Assembly (NCBI GenBank): GCA_002371025.1
Contig: DFFQ01000222.1
Location: 1-28,532 of the forward strand
Direction of reading: 5' to 3'
DNA from: Lachnospiraceae bacterium UBA3772
GTDB lineage: Bacteria; Bacillota; Clostridia; Lachnospirales; Lachnospiraceae
Length of the DNA: 28,532 nt
The notes beneath the pieces were generated by a model. That model had not been told where the DNA came from, ran no database searches, and was given only the letters and a program-made list of their open reading frames with translations. Of the stretch, positions 8,570 through 16,206 are shown piece after piece. The translations under genes and the position numbers were made by a program. Each line of letters begins with the position of its first letter. Within the stretch, counting starts at the first letter, position 1.

Positions 8570-9614
8570 CTTTTTCCATCAATTTTTCATTTACATTTAA
8601 AGCATCTATCAGATGTGTTTCAACAGGAATATACGAACTCACAAATCCATTATCAATATATTCTGTTAAAGCATCTACACTTACAACACCTATCTCATCT
8701 GCATCCATAGATATTGTAGAATCCACCGTACCATTCTGTATCGCCTGAAGTATACTTTCAGTCGTATAATATCCGATAAATTTAACCCCTGATAATCTGT
8801 TATAATCAACCAATGCCTGGTACGCGAATTTAGTCACTGCCGGATCCATGGCAATATAAACATCCGTACCGCTTTCATCATTATAGATCAGATTTCTGAT
8901 ATCTTCCTCCATGGAAAGGGCATCTTCTGAATGTATCATAACAATATCCAGCTGATACCTTCCCGGTTTTCGATTAAGCTCTGACATAACCCCCTGATAA
9001 ATGCTGTTTCTATCATTTTCAGATGTTGTATCTCTTAAGAGCATCTTTATGTCAAATCTCTCATTTTTATCCGTATTTAACACATAGCTCTCAATCCCAT
9101 ATTTTTTCCCAAGGTCATAATAGTTTGGCCCAACAAAACATTCTCTTGTACTGTTAAATGAATCTGACATTACAGTTATAACAGGTATACCAGAATCTGT
9201 AGCTTTTTTTATCAGCTCTCTGGTATCTTTAGTTCCATCACTTTCAAGGATTATACCATCCGGTTTTGAAGCAATCGCCATATTAAGATAATCATTCATA
9301 CTATATTCAGCACTAAGATTGCTTCCTACAAGCTCTACATATATTCCATCTTCTGCCGCTTTATCTTTTGCTGACTTATACACATTCAGCATAAAGTCAT
9401 CTGTCATATCTTCTATCAAAAAAGCATATCTTCTGGAATAGTCTGGAAGTTTCTCTTTTTCTCCCACTGTTTTTCCTGCAATAAGCACCCTGCTGATAGT
9501 AATAAGTATACATAATGAAAGCAGGATGATGATTATCGCCACATACTTTCCACTTACGACCTTACCCTTATCTCTTGTTTTTCCTTTGTCTTCCAAAGTC
9601 TTATCCCCTATCAC
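8556..9614 (-). CDS. Membrane-anchored sugar-binding sensor protein (XylFII-like)
   Basis: This 352-residue protein has a short basic cytoplasmic tail, one uncleaved hydrophobic segment (about residues 24-46, KYVAIIIILLSLCILITI) and then an extracellular type I binding fold (YAFLIEDMTDDFMLNVYKSAK, KPDGIILESDGT, ATDSGIPVITVMSDS). There is no lipobox or signal-peptidase site, which suits a permanently anchored sensor rather than a transport protein. Length, topology and position ahead of a LytS-type kinase match XylFII. The GTG start directly follows an in-frame TGA, so no upstream start exists; its ribosome site (AGGCAG) is weak. It begins 9 bp after the queC stop and overlaps the kinase gene by 14 bp. 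The sugar it senses cannot be told from sequence. Confidence 0.85.
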   Translation of the reverse strand: MIGDKTLEDKGKTRDKGKVVSGKYVAIIIILLSLCILITISRVLIAGKTVGEKEKLPDYSRRYAFLIEDMTDDFMLNVYKSAKDKAAEDGIYVELVGSNLSAEYSMNDYLNMAIASKPDGIILESDGTKDTRELIKKATDSGIPVITVMSDSFNSTRECFVGPNYYDLGKKYGIESYVLNTDKNERFDIKMLLRDTTSENDRNSIYQGVMSELNRKPGRYQLDIVMIHSEDALSMEEDIRNLIYNDESGTDVYIAMDPAVTKFAYQALVDYNRLSGVKFIGYYTTESILQAIQNGTVDSTISMDADEIGVVSVDALTEYIDNGFVSSYIPVETHLIDALNVNEKLMEKDGKK

Positions 9615-9623
9615 TCATTCTGC

Positions 9624-10307
9624 CTATTTAAGCGCAGGATCTTCTACTCCATTTGCCGCAAATGCTGCAGCCCTGTCAATACATGTTCCGCACTTGCCAC
9701 ATGGTTTTTCATTCCCCTCGTAGCATGACCATGTAAGTTCATATGGAACACCAAGTTCCAGTCCCATTTTTACTACTCCCGCTTTATTCATTCCAATAAA
9801 TGGAGCTTCAATCCTTAACTGATGTCCTGATCCTTCATAGATTGCATCTCCCATAGCCTGATTAAATTCAGGTGAACAATCAGGATAAGCAAATCCAGCA
9901 GAATCATCTGCATGGGCACCATAATAGATGACGCTGCAGTCCCTACTTAAAGCAATACTTGCTGCAGATGAAAGAAAAAGTCCATTTCTAAATGGCACAT
10001 ATGTGCTGACCGGTTTTTCACCTTTAGTTTCTTTTATCTGCTCTACATAGCTTTCTTCTGGTATTTCCTCTGTGGATTGTTTTAAAAGAGAACAATTGCT
10101 GAATTCAAAAATCTTACTAAGATCAAGGAAGATCTGCTCTACTCCATAATAAGCTGCAACATTTTTTGATGCTTCTATCTCCTTATCATGCTTCTGTCCA
10201 TAAGAAACAGAAAGAGCAATAACATTTTCCTTTCCAAATCTACTTATAGCTAAAGCGAGAGCTGTTGTTGAATCCACTCCACCGCTTGATAATACTAATG
10301 CTTTCAT
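9624..10307 (-). CDS. queC: 7-cyano-7-deazaguanine (preQ0) synthase QueC
   Basis: QueC is a cytoplasmic enzyme that converts 7-carboxy-7-deazaguanine and ammonia to preQ0 using ATP, a step toward queuosine in tRNA. The 227-residue length is normal. The PP-loop SSGGVDSTTA lies at residues 7-16, and the zinc ligands Cys195, Cys203, Cys206 and Cys209 are in CYEGNEKPCGKCGTC. Internal motifs YVPFRNGLFLSSAAS and GAHADDSAGFAYPDCSPEF are diagnostic. The ATG start has an AAAGG site. It lies 35 bp after cbiO and is probably read with the metal transporter genes. No queD, queE or queF is seen in the window. No terminator is visible before the sugar-sensor gene 9 bp downstream. Confidence 0.97.
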   Translation of the reverse strand: MKALVLSSGGVDSTTALALAISRFGKENVIALSVSYGQKHDKEIEASKNVAAYYGVEQIFLDLSKIFEFSNCSLLKQSTEEIPEESYVEQIKETKGEKPVSTYVPFRNGLFLSSAASIALSRDCSVIYYGAHADDSAGFAYPDCSPEFNQAMGDAIYEGSGHQLRIEAPFIGMNKAGVVKMGLELGVPYELTWSCYEGNEKPCGKCGTCIDRAAAFAANGVEDPALK

Positions 10308-10342
10308 TTTTATATGCCTTTCAGAATTATTTATAAATCACA

Positions 10343-11029
10343 TTATAATCCAAGTTTAAATATTTTGCCATTAAGTCTTTCTTTTATCTCATCATCATGA
10401 CTTGCAATTATAAGTGTTTTTCCTGCTGTTTTTAACTCTGCTAAAAGACATATCATCTTCTCTTTGGAGCCTTTATCAAGACCCGTTTCCGGTTCATCAA
10501 GCACCAGTACATCTGGATCAAGAGAAAGAATAGATGCAAATGCGACCTTTTTCTTCTGACCTCCCGAAAGATGATAAGGAGCTTTATTTCTTAACTCTTC
10601 TATACCAAATAAATTAAGCAGATCCCTTACCCTTTCATCCACTTCTTCATCTTTAAGTCCCATCTGCCTTGGTCCAAATGCCACCTCATCATAAACACTC
10701 TGGTTAAAAAGCATGACATCAACGTTCTGAAACAGATAACCTATCCTCTTATGGAATAGTTTTGCTTTTCTGTTATCTTTTAAATATTCTTTATTTATAA
10801 GTGTCCCCTGGTATTTATAACTTCCCTCATTTAAAAATGATATGCCATTTATTATCCTGAAGAGAGTTGATTTACCCGTACCATTATCTCCTTCTATTAT
10901 CAGGCATTCCCCTTCTTTTATATCCAGATCTAATCCACTAAAAACAGGGTGCTGTGCTTCAGCGTAGCTAAAGCTTGCACCCTTTATTTCTATAATATTC
11001 ATATTATTATCAAAGTCCTTCGTAATCAT
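10343..11029 (-). CDS. cbiO: Energy-coupling-factor Ni/Co transporter ATPase CbiO
   Basis: This 228-residue cytoplasmic ABC ATPase powers Ni2+/Co2+ uptake with CbiM and CbiQ. Visible motifs are Walker A EGDNGTGKST, Q-loop LFQNVDVMLF, signature LSGGQKKKVAFA, Walker B VLVLDEPETGLD and switch His in IIASHDDE. It is shorter than usual (often about 270), ending soon after the switch region. The listed ATG overlaps the cbiQ stop by 20 bp; an alternative ATG eight codons on (11005) begins at MNIIEIKGASFSYA and has GAAGGA about 13 nt upstream, so the true start is not settled. Order cbiM-cbiQ-cbiO with overlapping genes indicates one operon. Confidence 0.92.
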   Translation of the reverse strand: MITKDFDNNMNIIEIKGASFSYAEAQHPVFSGLDLDIKEGECLIIEGDNGTGKSTLFRIINGISFLNEGSYKYQGTLINKEYLKDNRKAKLFHKRIGYLFQNVDVMLFNQSVYDEVAFGPRQMGLKDEEVDERVRDLLNLFGIEELRNKAPYHLSGGQKKKVAFASILSLDPDVLVLDEPETGLDKGSKEKMICLLAELKTAGKTLIIASHDDEIKERLNGKIFKLGL

Positions 11030-11723
11030 CAGAAAATCCTCTGCAAACCATTGCTTCGTACATCTGCTTATTCATTTCTGTACCTCTTATAAATGTAACA
11101 CCCATAACACCACCTATAGAATTATATTTCTTATTATTCTTTCCTACAGATCTAAGCTGCAGTGATGTAAGGATATCTGTTATAAGTCTGCCAAAAAGCA
11201 CGATATATTTCAGCGTAATATCCAAAATAAAGATGAATACTCCTGGAACATGGAGTTTTCTTAAAGCGAAGGTTATATGATTCCACTGAGTGGTATGGTT
11301 GAATATACTAAGAACCGTAACACTAAGGAAAACTTTTTCTATCATCCTAAGATAATTATTTATTCCTTCAGGCCGCGAAATAATGGCAAATAGAAGAAAT
11401 AAAAATGTTAAACCTGCAGCCATAAGCCCAGTCTTAAGTATATTCCATATATCCTTTGCCGGCCAGGTAGCAAGATATAACAACACTCCTGCTGCAATAG
11501 CCATAATGATCATCCTATTTTTAACTAAAGCAATCATAAGTATTATAGCAAATGTAAGGAACAACTTAAACAATGCAGGTAGATGCCTTTTCTTCTCATG
11601 ACCATTCTGAATACGTATCCTTTGGATCACATTCCCCAGTGCTTTTATTGTTTTTAATATAAATATGCCGCCATCTTTAGGCGGCATATAATCTTCTTTT
11701 TTACTAAGCCATGTTGGAAGCAT
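11010..11723 (-). CDS. cbiQ: Energy-coupling-factor transmembrane component CbiQ
   Basis: This 237-residue T-component couples the CbiO ATPase to the metal-binding CbiM subunit. It has four to five hydrophobic segments, beginning LFKLFLTFAIILMIALVK, with a cytoplasmic region bearing the coupling motif near the C-terminus (LQLRSVGKN and later YEAMVCRGF, matching the Ala-Arg-Gly type motifs of CbiQ/EcfT). The start listed overlaps cbiM by 20 bp. An internal ATG at 11687 (MPPKDGG) is another possible start and would remove the overlap. Family is clear from sequence and gene order. Confidence 0.9.
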   Translation of the reverse strand: MLPTWLSKKEDYMPPKDGGIFILKTIKALGNVIQRIRIQNGHEKKRHLPALFKLFLTFAIILMIALVKNRMIIMAIAAGVLLYLATWPAKDIWNILKTGLMAAGLTFLFLLFAIISRPEGINNYLRMIEKVFLSVTVLSIFNHTTQWNHITFALRKLHVPGVFIFILDITLKYIVLFGRLITDILTSLQLRSVGKNNKKYNSIGGVMGVTFIRGTEMNKQMYEAMVCRGFSDDYEGL

Positions 11724-12732
11724 CGCTCTTTCTACCTTTCATAGGTATAGATAATAATTTAAAAATGATTATAAGTAAAGCAACACCGATAACTGCTGAC
11801 AAAATATAAGCAACAGTTTCATTTACACCCTTTAAAGTATAGTCCGGCATCACTGTTTCAAGTGACCATCCATTAAGAAGTCCGGATGGTGTATAACCAA
11901 GCTCTTTACCATTAGTAACAATCTCTGCTATCTCATCACTTCCCCATTCACCCCAGGCTGTTCCTGTAGCAAGAAGTCCAAGAGGCGTAGCTGCGATAAG
12001 AACTGCTACTAAAGCAAACACAGGAATATGCTTCTTTTCTTTTTTATCTTCATCACTGATCATATTTTCAAATACAAGGTCAGGAGATGTTTTCTTTACA
12101 AATGCAAATATTGCAACAGTAAATAATGCTTCAACAACACCTGCAACTACAAGATGAGGGATCATCATTGCAGGAATTGAGATTGAAAGATCATATGGGC
12201 AATAGATTGCATGTCCTGCTGCATCTTTAAAAAGAAGTGGCTGGATACCAAACTCAATTGCAGCGCAAAGTGCTGCAAGATTAAGTGCGATATAAGATGA
12301 TATGGCAGCTGCTACATATTTTACAGCTCCTTCTTTTTTATTCTTTGTTATAAGCTTATAAAGAGCATATCCCACAAATGGAAGCACAAAGGCCATATTA
12401 AAGCAGTTCGCTCCAAAGGCTAGTATTCCTCCATCTCCAAACAACACCGCCTGAATAAGAAGTGCTATTGATACCGCAAGGCAGGCAGCTTCCGGTCCGA
12501 ATAAAAGTGCAATGAGAGTTCCTCCTACAGCATGTCCTGTTGTTCCACCAACAAGAGGAACATTAAACATCATGCCAAGGAAAGAAAAAGCCGCACCAAC
12601 ACCAATAAGCGGAATTTTTTCTTTTGGTAACTCCTTATTAACTTTTCTTACTGCATGGGTCCAAACTGGAACCATTGCTGCAGCCATTACACCGCATGTA
12701 GCAGGTGAAAGATAATTCTCTGGAATGTGCAT
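11704..12732 (-). CDS. cbiM: Ni/Co energy-coupling-factor substrate-capture protein CbiM with fused C-terminal PDGLE-type domain
   Basis: This 342-residue polytopic membrane protein captures and translocates Ni2+ or Co2+. The N-terminus MHIPENYLSP is diagnostic: in this family the terminal amine and His2 bind the metal. Further metal-site sequence is GGTTGHAVGGTL. About seven membrane helices occupy residues 10-235. The remainder (about 240-342) is a second module with two membrane segments around an extracytoplasmic loop ending ETVMPDYTLKG, resembling the CbiN/NikN-like PDGLE domain; no separate cbiN gene is present, so this looks like a fusion. The ATG start has a GAGG site. An inverted repeat at 12761-12789 lies just upstream. 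Nickel versus cobalt cannot be decided from this alone. Confidence 0.94.
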   Translation of the reverse strand: MHIPENYLSPATCGVMAAAMVPVWTHAVRKVNKELPKEKIPLIGVGAAFSFLGMMFNVPLVGGTTGHAVGGTLIALLFGPEAACLAVSIALLIQAVLFGDGGILAFGANCFNMAFVLPFVGYALYKLITKNKKEGAVKYVAAAISSYIALNLAALCAAIEFGIQPLLFKDAAGHAIYCPYDLSISIPAMMIPHLVVAGVVEALFTVAIFAFVKKTSPDLVFENMISDEDKKEKKHIPVFALVAVLIAATPLGLLATGTAWGEWGSDEIAEIVTNGKELGYTPSGLLNGWSLETVMPDYTLKGVNETVAYILSAVIGVALLIIIFKLLSIPMKGRKSDASNMA

Positions 12733-12760
12733 GTTTCATACCTCGATCATTAAAATTTAT

Positions 12761-12789
12761 TGTAAAGGTAAACTAGAAATACCTTTACA
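12761..12789. promoter_or_regulatory. Perfect 10-bp dyad upstream of cbiM, candidate metal-responsive operator
   Basis: TGTAAAGGTA and TACCTTTACA are separated by 9 nt (12761-12770 and 12780-12789), about 30 bp before the cbiM start. On the minus strand a weak GTATTT-N17-TAAATT promoter would overlap it. It does not match the NikR, Fur or MntR consensus as I know them. A role as operator for the neighbouring CsoR/RcnR-like sensor is a guess from position. Confidence 0.55.
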
Positions 12790-12810
12790 GTTTATAGTAT
12801 GAATTTTAAT

Positions 12811-12846
12811 CAAAATAAAAAACCCCCACAAGCGGGGGTGGGGGTT
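12811..12846 (-). terminator. Strong intrinsic terminator after the metal-sensor gene
   Basis: On the minus strand a C5/G5 stem (12822-12839 region) is followed by TTTTTTATTTT, 20 bp past the stop of the CsoR/RcnR-like gene. It isolates that gene from cbiM, so the transporter must have its own promoter within 12733-12811. Confidence 0.88.
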
Positions 12847-12866
12847 ATCTTTATATAAGATAATTT

Positions 12867-13196
12867 TTAAAGGTATTTTTTGATTGCTTTTTGGAAATCC
12901 TCAACAGCTTTTGTATCGCCGTTCTCTATTGCATGAACAATACAATGAGTCATATGCTCATTTATTATTTCTTTACCAAGGCTGTGAAGTGCTGCTTCCA
13001 CCGCAGTAAGCTGGATCAGTACGTCTGCACAATCAGTATCCTCCTCCATCATCTGCTTTACTTTCTGCATATGTCCAATGGCTTTAGACATTCTATTAAG
13101 AAGCTTCTTTTTTTGCTCCGGTGAATGATAATGCCCATGCTCTGTACCATGACTATGTTCTATGATATTTCCATTTTCATCAATATGAGTATGCAA
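12867..13196 (-). CDS. CsoR/RcnR-family metal-sensing repressor with His-rich N-terminus
   Basis: This is an all-helical DUF156 transcription repressor that releases DNA when metal binds. I choose a TTG start at 13196 (109 residues): AGGAG (13204-13208) sits 7 nt before it, whereas an ATG at 13232 has no ribosome site and lies upstream of the start point predicted from an extended -10 (TG-A-TATAAT, 13233-13238). The protein then begins MHTHIDENGN and has eight His in about the first 24 residues. Aligned to RcnR/CsoR by eye, the metal site is Cys56 (TDCADVL), His81 (NEHMTH) and Cys85, the Cys-His-Cys triad of CsoR (copper) and InrS (nickel). Proximity to cbiMQO favours Ni/Co. A terminator follows at 12811. 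Confidence 0.85.
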   Translation of the reverse strand: MHTHIDENGNIIEHSHGTEHGHYHSPEQKKKLLNRMSKAIGHMQKVKQMMEEDTDCADVLIQLTAVEAALHSLGKEIINEHMTHCIVHAIENGDTKAVEDFQKAIKKYL

Positions 13197-13232
13197 CTGT
13201 CTTCTCCTGAACTTTTCTTTAATATAAACCAT

Positions 13233-13241
13233 ATTATATCA
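13233..13241 (-). promoter_or_regulatory. Extended -10 promoter of the metal-sensor gene
   Basis: On the minus strand TGATATAAT gives a perfect -10 (13233-13238) with the TG extension; the -35 region (TAGGTG) is poor. Transcription would start near 13226, downstream of the ATG at 13232, which supports the TTG start at 13196. It is divergent from the promoter at 13293-13321. Confidence 0.6.
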
Positions 13242-13276
13242 TACTTACATGCTTTCACCTACGAAAATTATATTCC

Positions 13277-13290
13277 CGGTAACGTTTACA
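13277..13290. promoter_or_regulatory. Candidate catabolite-response (cre) element
   Basis: Read on the minus strand, TGTAAACGTTACCG fits the CcpA cre consensus TGWAANCGNTNWCA at 12 of 14 positions. It lies 2 bp upstream of the -35 of the sugar-phosphate-type sensor operon. If real it would link that operon to carbon catabolite control. Confidence 0.45.
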
Positions 13291-13292
13291 AA

Positions 13293-13321
13293 TTGAAAAT
13301 TTCTATGCTATATTTTAATAT
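13293..13321 (+). promoter_or_regulatory. Promoter of the HptA-HptS-HptR-like operon
   Basis: TTGAAA (13293-13298), a 17-nt spacer and TAATAT (13316-13321) form a good vegetative promoter about 49 bp ahead of the first gene. This predicts basal expression of the sensor, with regulation by the adjacent cre-like site. Confidence 0.65.
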
Positions 13322-13369
13322 TAAGATGAACAAAAAACCTATGATGATTCTAAAAAGGATGTTACATAT

Positions 13370-14440
13370 ATGGCACATAGAAAAATTAAGATTTTAATCA
13401 GCCTTCTTCTTACATTTTCCTTTTTACTTCTTAGCGGCTGTACTGATAGAAAAGATAAAACTGCAGATGAGATTTCTTCAAAATATGATGTTCCTGATGA
13501 AAATCAGTTGATAGTTTATACTTCCCATAAATCCGAAGTATATCTTCCTATCATCACAGAATTTGAAAACCGCACCGGCATCATGGTAGAAATACACGCC
13601 GGTGGAACAGAAGAAATGATGCAGCAGGCAATAGAAGCATCAGCTGATAGTAAGTGTGATATTATGTTTGGGGGCGGAATTGAAAATTATGAAGCTGACA
13701 AAGATTATTTTCTTTCATATAAAACCAAAGAATTTGATAAATTAGATAAAACCTACTATTCAGCTGACAACAAATGGACTCCATTTACTGAACTTCCAAT
13801 TGTATTTATCTACAATAAAAAACTTGTTTCACGGGCTGATGCGCCACGTACATGGGAAACCCTCTTTAATAAAAAATGGAAAGGAAATATAGCCTTTGCC
13901 GATCCAAACAACAGTGGTACCAGCTATACTATCATTTCAACCATGGAACTTATCCTTGGAAAGGACCATGAAGAAATCGTTCCACTTTTTTATGAGCAGT
14001 TAGATGGTAAAATTCTTTCTTCATCAGGGGATATCATTCCAAAAGTATCTGATGGATCATATCTTGTAGGTATAACCCTTGAAGAAACCGCAAAGAAATA
14101 TATCGATCAGGGATATGATATAAACATGATATATCCTATTGACGGAACCACATCAGTTCCTGACGGGATCGCCATGTTAAAAAATGCACCTCACAGCTAT
14201 AACGCCGGGCTTTTTATCGACTTTGTAACAGGATATGATACCCAGGAATATGCCATGAATACATTTTTCCGTCGTCCAATAAGAACTGATATAGATTCCG
14301 ATTCTGATCTGGGATATGCAAAATTAGTCACTCTGGATATAAACAGATCTGCAGCTACTAAAGATGAATTCTTTACTCTATGGAATTCTTATTTTGATGC
14401 CACCTCCACTGACCCGGCAGGTAAGGAGAGAGATAAATGA
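13370..14440 (+). CDS. Sensor-associated type II solute-binding lipoprotein (HptA/AfuA-like)
   Basis: This 356-residue extracellular binding protein has a signal peptide with lipobox (LLSGC, Cys about residue 24). The domain starts LIVYTSHKSEVYLPIITEFENRTGI, the hallmark of the FbpA/AfuA family often labelled iron(III)-binding; later phrases are PIVFIYNKKL and NKKWKGNIAFADPNNSGTSY. Close relatives HptA (S. aureus) and AfuA bind sugar phosphates or phosphate rather than iron. Gene order binding protein-kinase-AraC regulator is that of hptA-hptS-hptR, so I infer a sensor role: the ligand-bound protein signals to the kinase. The ATG has AAAGGA 10 nt upstream. Its stop overlaps the kinase start (ATGA). 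The ligand is not proven by sequence. Confidence 0.87.
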   Translation: MAHRKIKILISLLLTFSFLLLSGCTDRKDKTADEISSKYDVPDENQLIVYTSHKSEVYLPIITEFENRTGIMVEIHAGGTEEMMQQAIEASADSKCDIMFGGGIENYEADKDYFLSYKTKEFDKLDKTYYSADNKWTPFTELPIVFIYNKKLVSRADAPRTWETLFNKKWKGNIAFADPNNSGTSYTIISTMELILGKDHEEIVPLFYEQLDGKILSSSGDIIPKVSDGSYLVGITLEETAKKYIDQGYDINMIYPIDGTTSVPDGIAMLKNAPHSYNAGLFIDFVTGYDTQEYAMNTFFRRPIRTDIDSDSDLGYAKLVTLDINRSAATKDEFFTLWNSYFDATSTDPAGKERDK

Positions 14441-16203
14441 AAATATCAGCCATTGTAAAAAGCTCATTTAAAGCACAGATTTTTGTGGTACTTCTTACTG
14501 TTACTCTTGTTATGGTACTTCTTGGTGGAGTTCTTACTATTCAGGGATTTCAGGCAAGACTAAAATCTGAATCCAGATCCAGCGATATAAATCAGAATAA
14601 CGCTTTAATAGATCAGCTCACCAGCGATTTTGATCTTGCCAACAATGTATTACATAGCATATCAGATAATAATGTAATAAACAGTTCCCTTAATTCTGAT
14701 AATATGAATTCTATAGAAGTTTATTCCGTACTTTATGAAATCACTTCATCTTTAAGAGATTTTACTTCCATAGATATTTACCAGGGAAATAATTGCATCT
14801 ATTCAACTAATTCCAATGACGTATCAAAGGTTCTTCCTTTAAATTATTCTGTACTTGGTGAAGCTTTAAGAAATCCCGGAAATGTTGTCTATGGCCTTGA
14901 CCCTGAAGATAAAAGTAAGAATCCGGACCTTCTTATAGCTATTAGTATAAATCCTGATGCAGGTAATCCTTCCTTTGCAGTTATAAGGATAAACCCGACC
15001 GTTATGGCTTACAGGCTCAGGGAAAAGATCAATGCAAAAGATGGATTTTTATTAACTGACCGTTTCTTTAGACCCTACTGCGCCATAGGAACAGCCACAA
15101 ATGGAATTGAACTTACAAGAATAAAGAAAAACTTATTTGAGCATGCCGCCTATAATCAGGGTTCTGATAATAATATCTATATGAGTGATATTGGAAATAC
15201 AGGACTTATCTCCATATATATCACTCCCCAGGTTATCGGAAAATCTGTTGTAAAAGTCGGATATCAGATCATAGTCATTCTTTCATTTATAAGTATAATA
15301 GTCTGTTTTCTTGTTGCCAGAAAACTGAGTAATTATTTTTCAAAACCTATCGACATCCTTACAGCCGGTATGAAACGCTTCAGAAAAGGTGATTTTGAAA
15401 CAATGATCTCCCTTAACAGGACTGATGAATTTGAGCAGCTGGCCACAGGTTTTAATAAAATGACTTCTCAGTTAAAAGACACCATGGAAAAGAAGTTAGA
15501 AGCCGAAAGGACCATAAATGAGACCAGGATAAAGATGATGCAGGCTCAGTTAAATCCTCATTTTCTTTATAACACCTTAGATACTATAAAATGGGTAACT
15601 AAGGTAAATCACATTCCTGAAGTATCAACTATGGTTGCTTCTCTTGCAAATATCTTAAGAGCCAGCATTTCTGAAAATGAATTCTGTGCCCTTTCAAAAG
15701 AACTTGAACTTGTGGATAATTATTGCCAGATCCAGCAGATCAGATTTGATAATAAATTTGATATTAAAATTGATGTACCAGCCGACTTAAAAAATGCCAT
15801 TGTACCAAAGCTGATCCTTCAGCCAATAGTTGAAAATGCCATAATTCATGGCTTAGATGAAGCCGACAATGGAATGATTGTTATAAATGCAGAAAGGACC
15901 AGCCTTGCCTATTTTAAATCATCTTTACAGGATAATTCACCTGTTCCGGCAGATGAAAAAGACGTACTCATCATCTCAATTCAGGATAACGGCAAAGGTA
16001 TAGATGCGGCAGCTATTGAGTCACTGAATGATATAGAAAACAAACCTCCTAAAGGTCATTTAGGTTTAAAAAATGTTATCACCATTCTTCGATTGTATTA
16101 TGGCAGCGAGTATGGTGTATATCCAAAGCGCCTTGAAGAAGGTGGAACAATTATGTATATAACTCTTCCTTATCAGGAAGAAGAACCAACGAAAGTGGAG
16201 TAA
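14437..16203 (+). CDS. YesM-type sensor histidine kinase (HptS-like)
   Basis: This 588-residue membrane kinase has TM1 at about 14-36, a large extracellular region (40-270) that looks like a Cache/PAS-type sensor (phrases SIDIYQGNNCIYST and LLTDRFFRPYC), TM2 at about 275-294, HAMP (295-348), coiled coil, and the catalytic region. The phospho-acceptor is His375 in QLNPHFLYNTLD, the N-box Asn467 is in LQPIVENAIIHGL, and the G-box DNGKGID starts at 516. It overlaps the binding-protein gene by 4 bp and is 3 bp from the regulator gene, so the three are one unit. Unlike the other kinase in this window it has a sizeable sensor domain of its own. Confidence 0.93.
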   Translation: MKISAIVKSSFKAQIFVVLLTVTLVMVLLGGVLTIQGFQARLKSESRSSDINQNNALIDQLTSDFDLANNVLHSISDNNVINSSLNSDNMNSIEVYSVLYEITSSLRDFTSIDIYQGNNCIYSTNSNDVSKVLPLNYSVLGEALRNPGNVVYGLDPEDKSKNPDLLIAISINPDAGNPSFAVIRINPTVMAYRLREKINAKDGFLLTDRFFRPYCAIGTATNGIELTRIKKNLFEHAAYNQGSDNNIYMSDIGNTGLISIYITPQVIGKSVVKVGYQIIVILSFISIIVCFLVARKLSNYFSKPIDILTAGMKRFRKGDFETMISLNRTDEFEQLATGFNKMTSQLKDTMEKKLEAERTINETRIKMMQAQLNPHFLYNTLDTIKWVTKVNHIPEVSTMVASLANILRASISENEFCALSKELELVDNYCQIQQIRFDNKFDIKIDVPADLKNAIVPKLILQPIVENAIIHGLDEADNGMIVINAERTSLAYFKSSLQDNSPVPADEKDVLIISIQDNGKGIDAAAIESLNDIENKPPKGHLGLKNVITILRLYYGSEYGVYPKRLEEGGTIMYITLPYQEEEPTKVE

Positions 16204-16206
16204 AAT

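Noticed and set aside
12733..12866. Cobalamin or NiCo riboswitch before cbiM
   Set aside because: The terminator at 12811 leaves under 80 nt, too short for a B12 riboswitch, and no NiCo-type stem junction is visible.
13370..14440. Ferric-iron-binding transport protein
   Set aside because: The family label fits by fold, but linkage to a kinase and AraC regulator in HptASR order favours a sensor for phosphorylated compounds; iron specificity cannot be supported from sequence.
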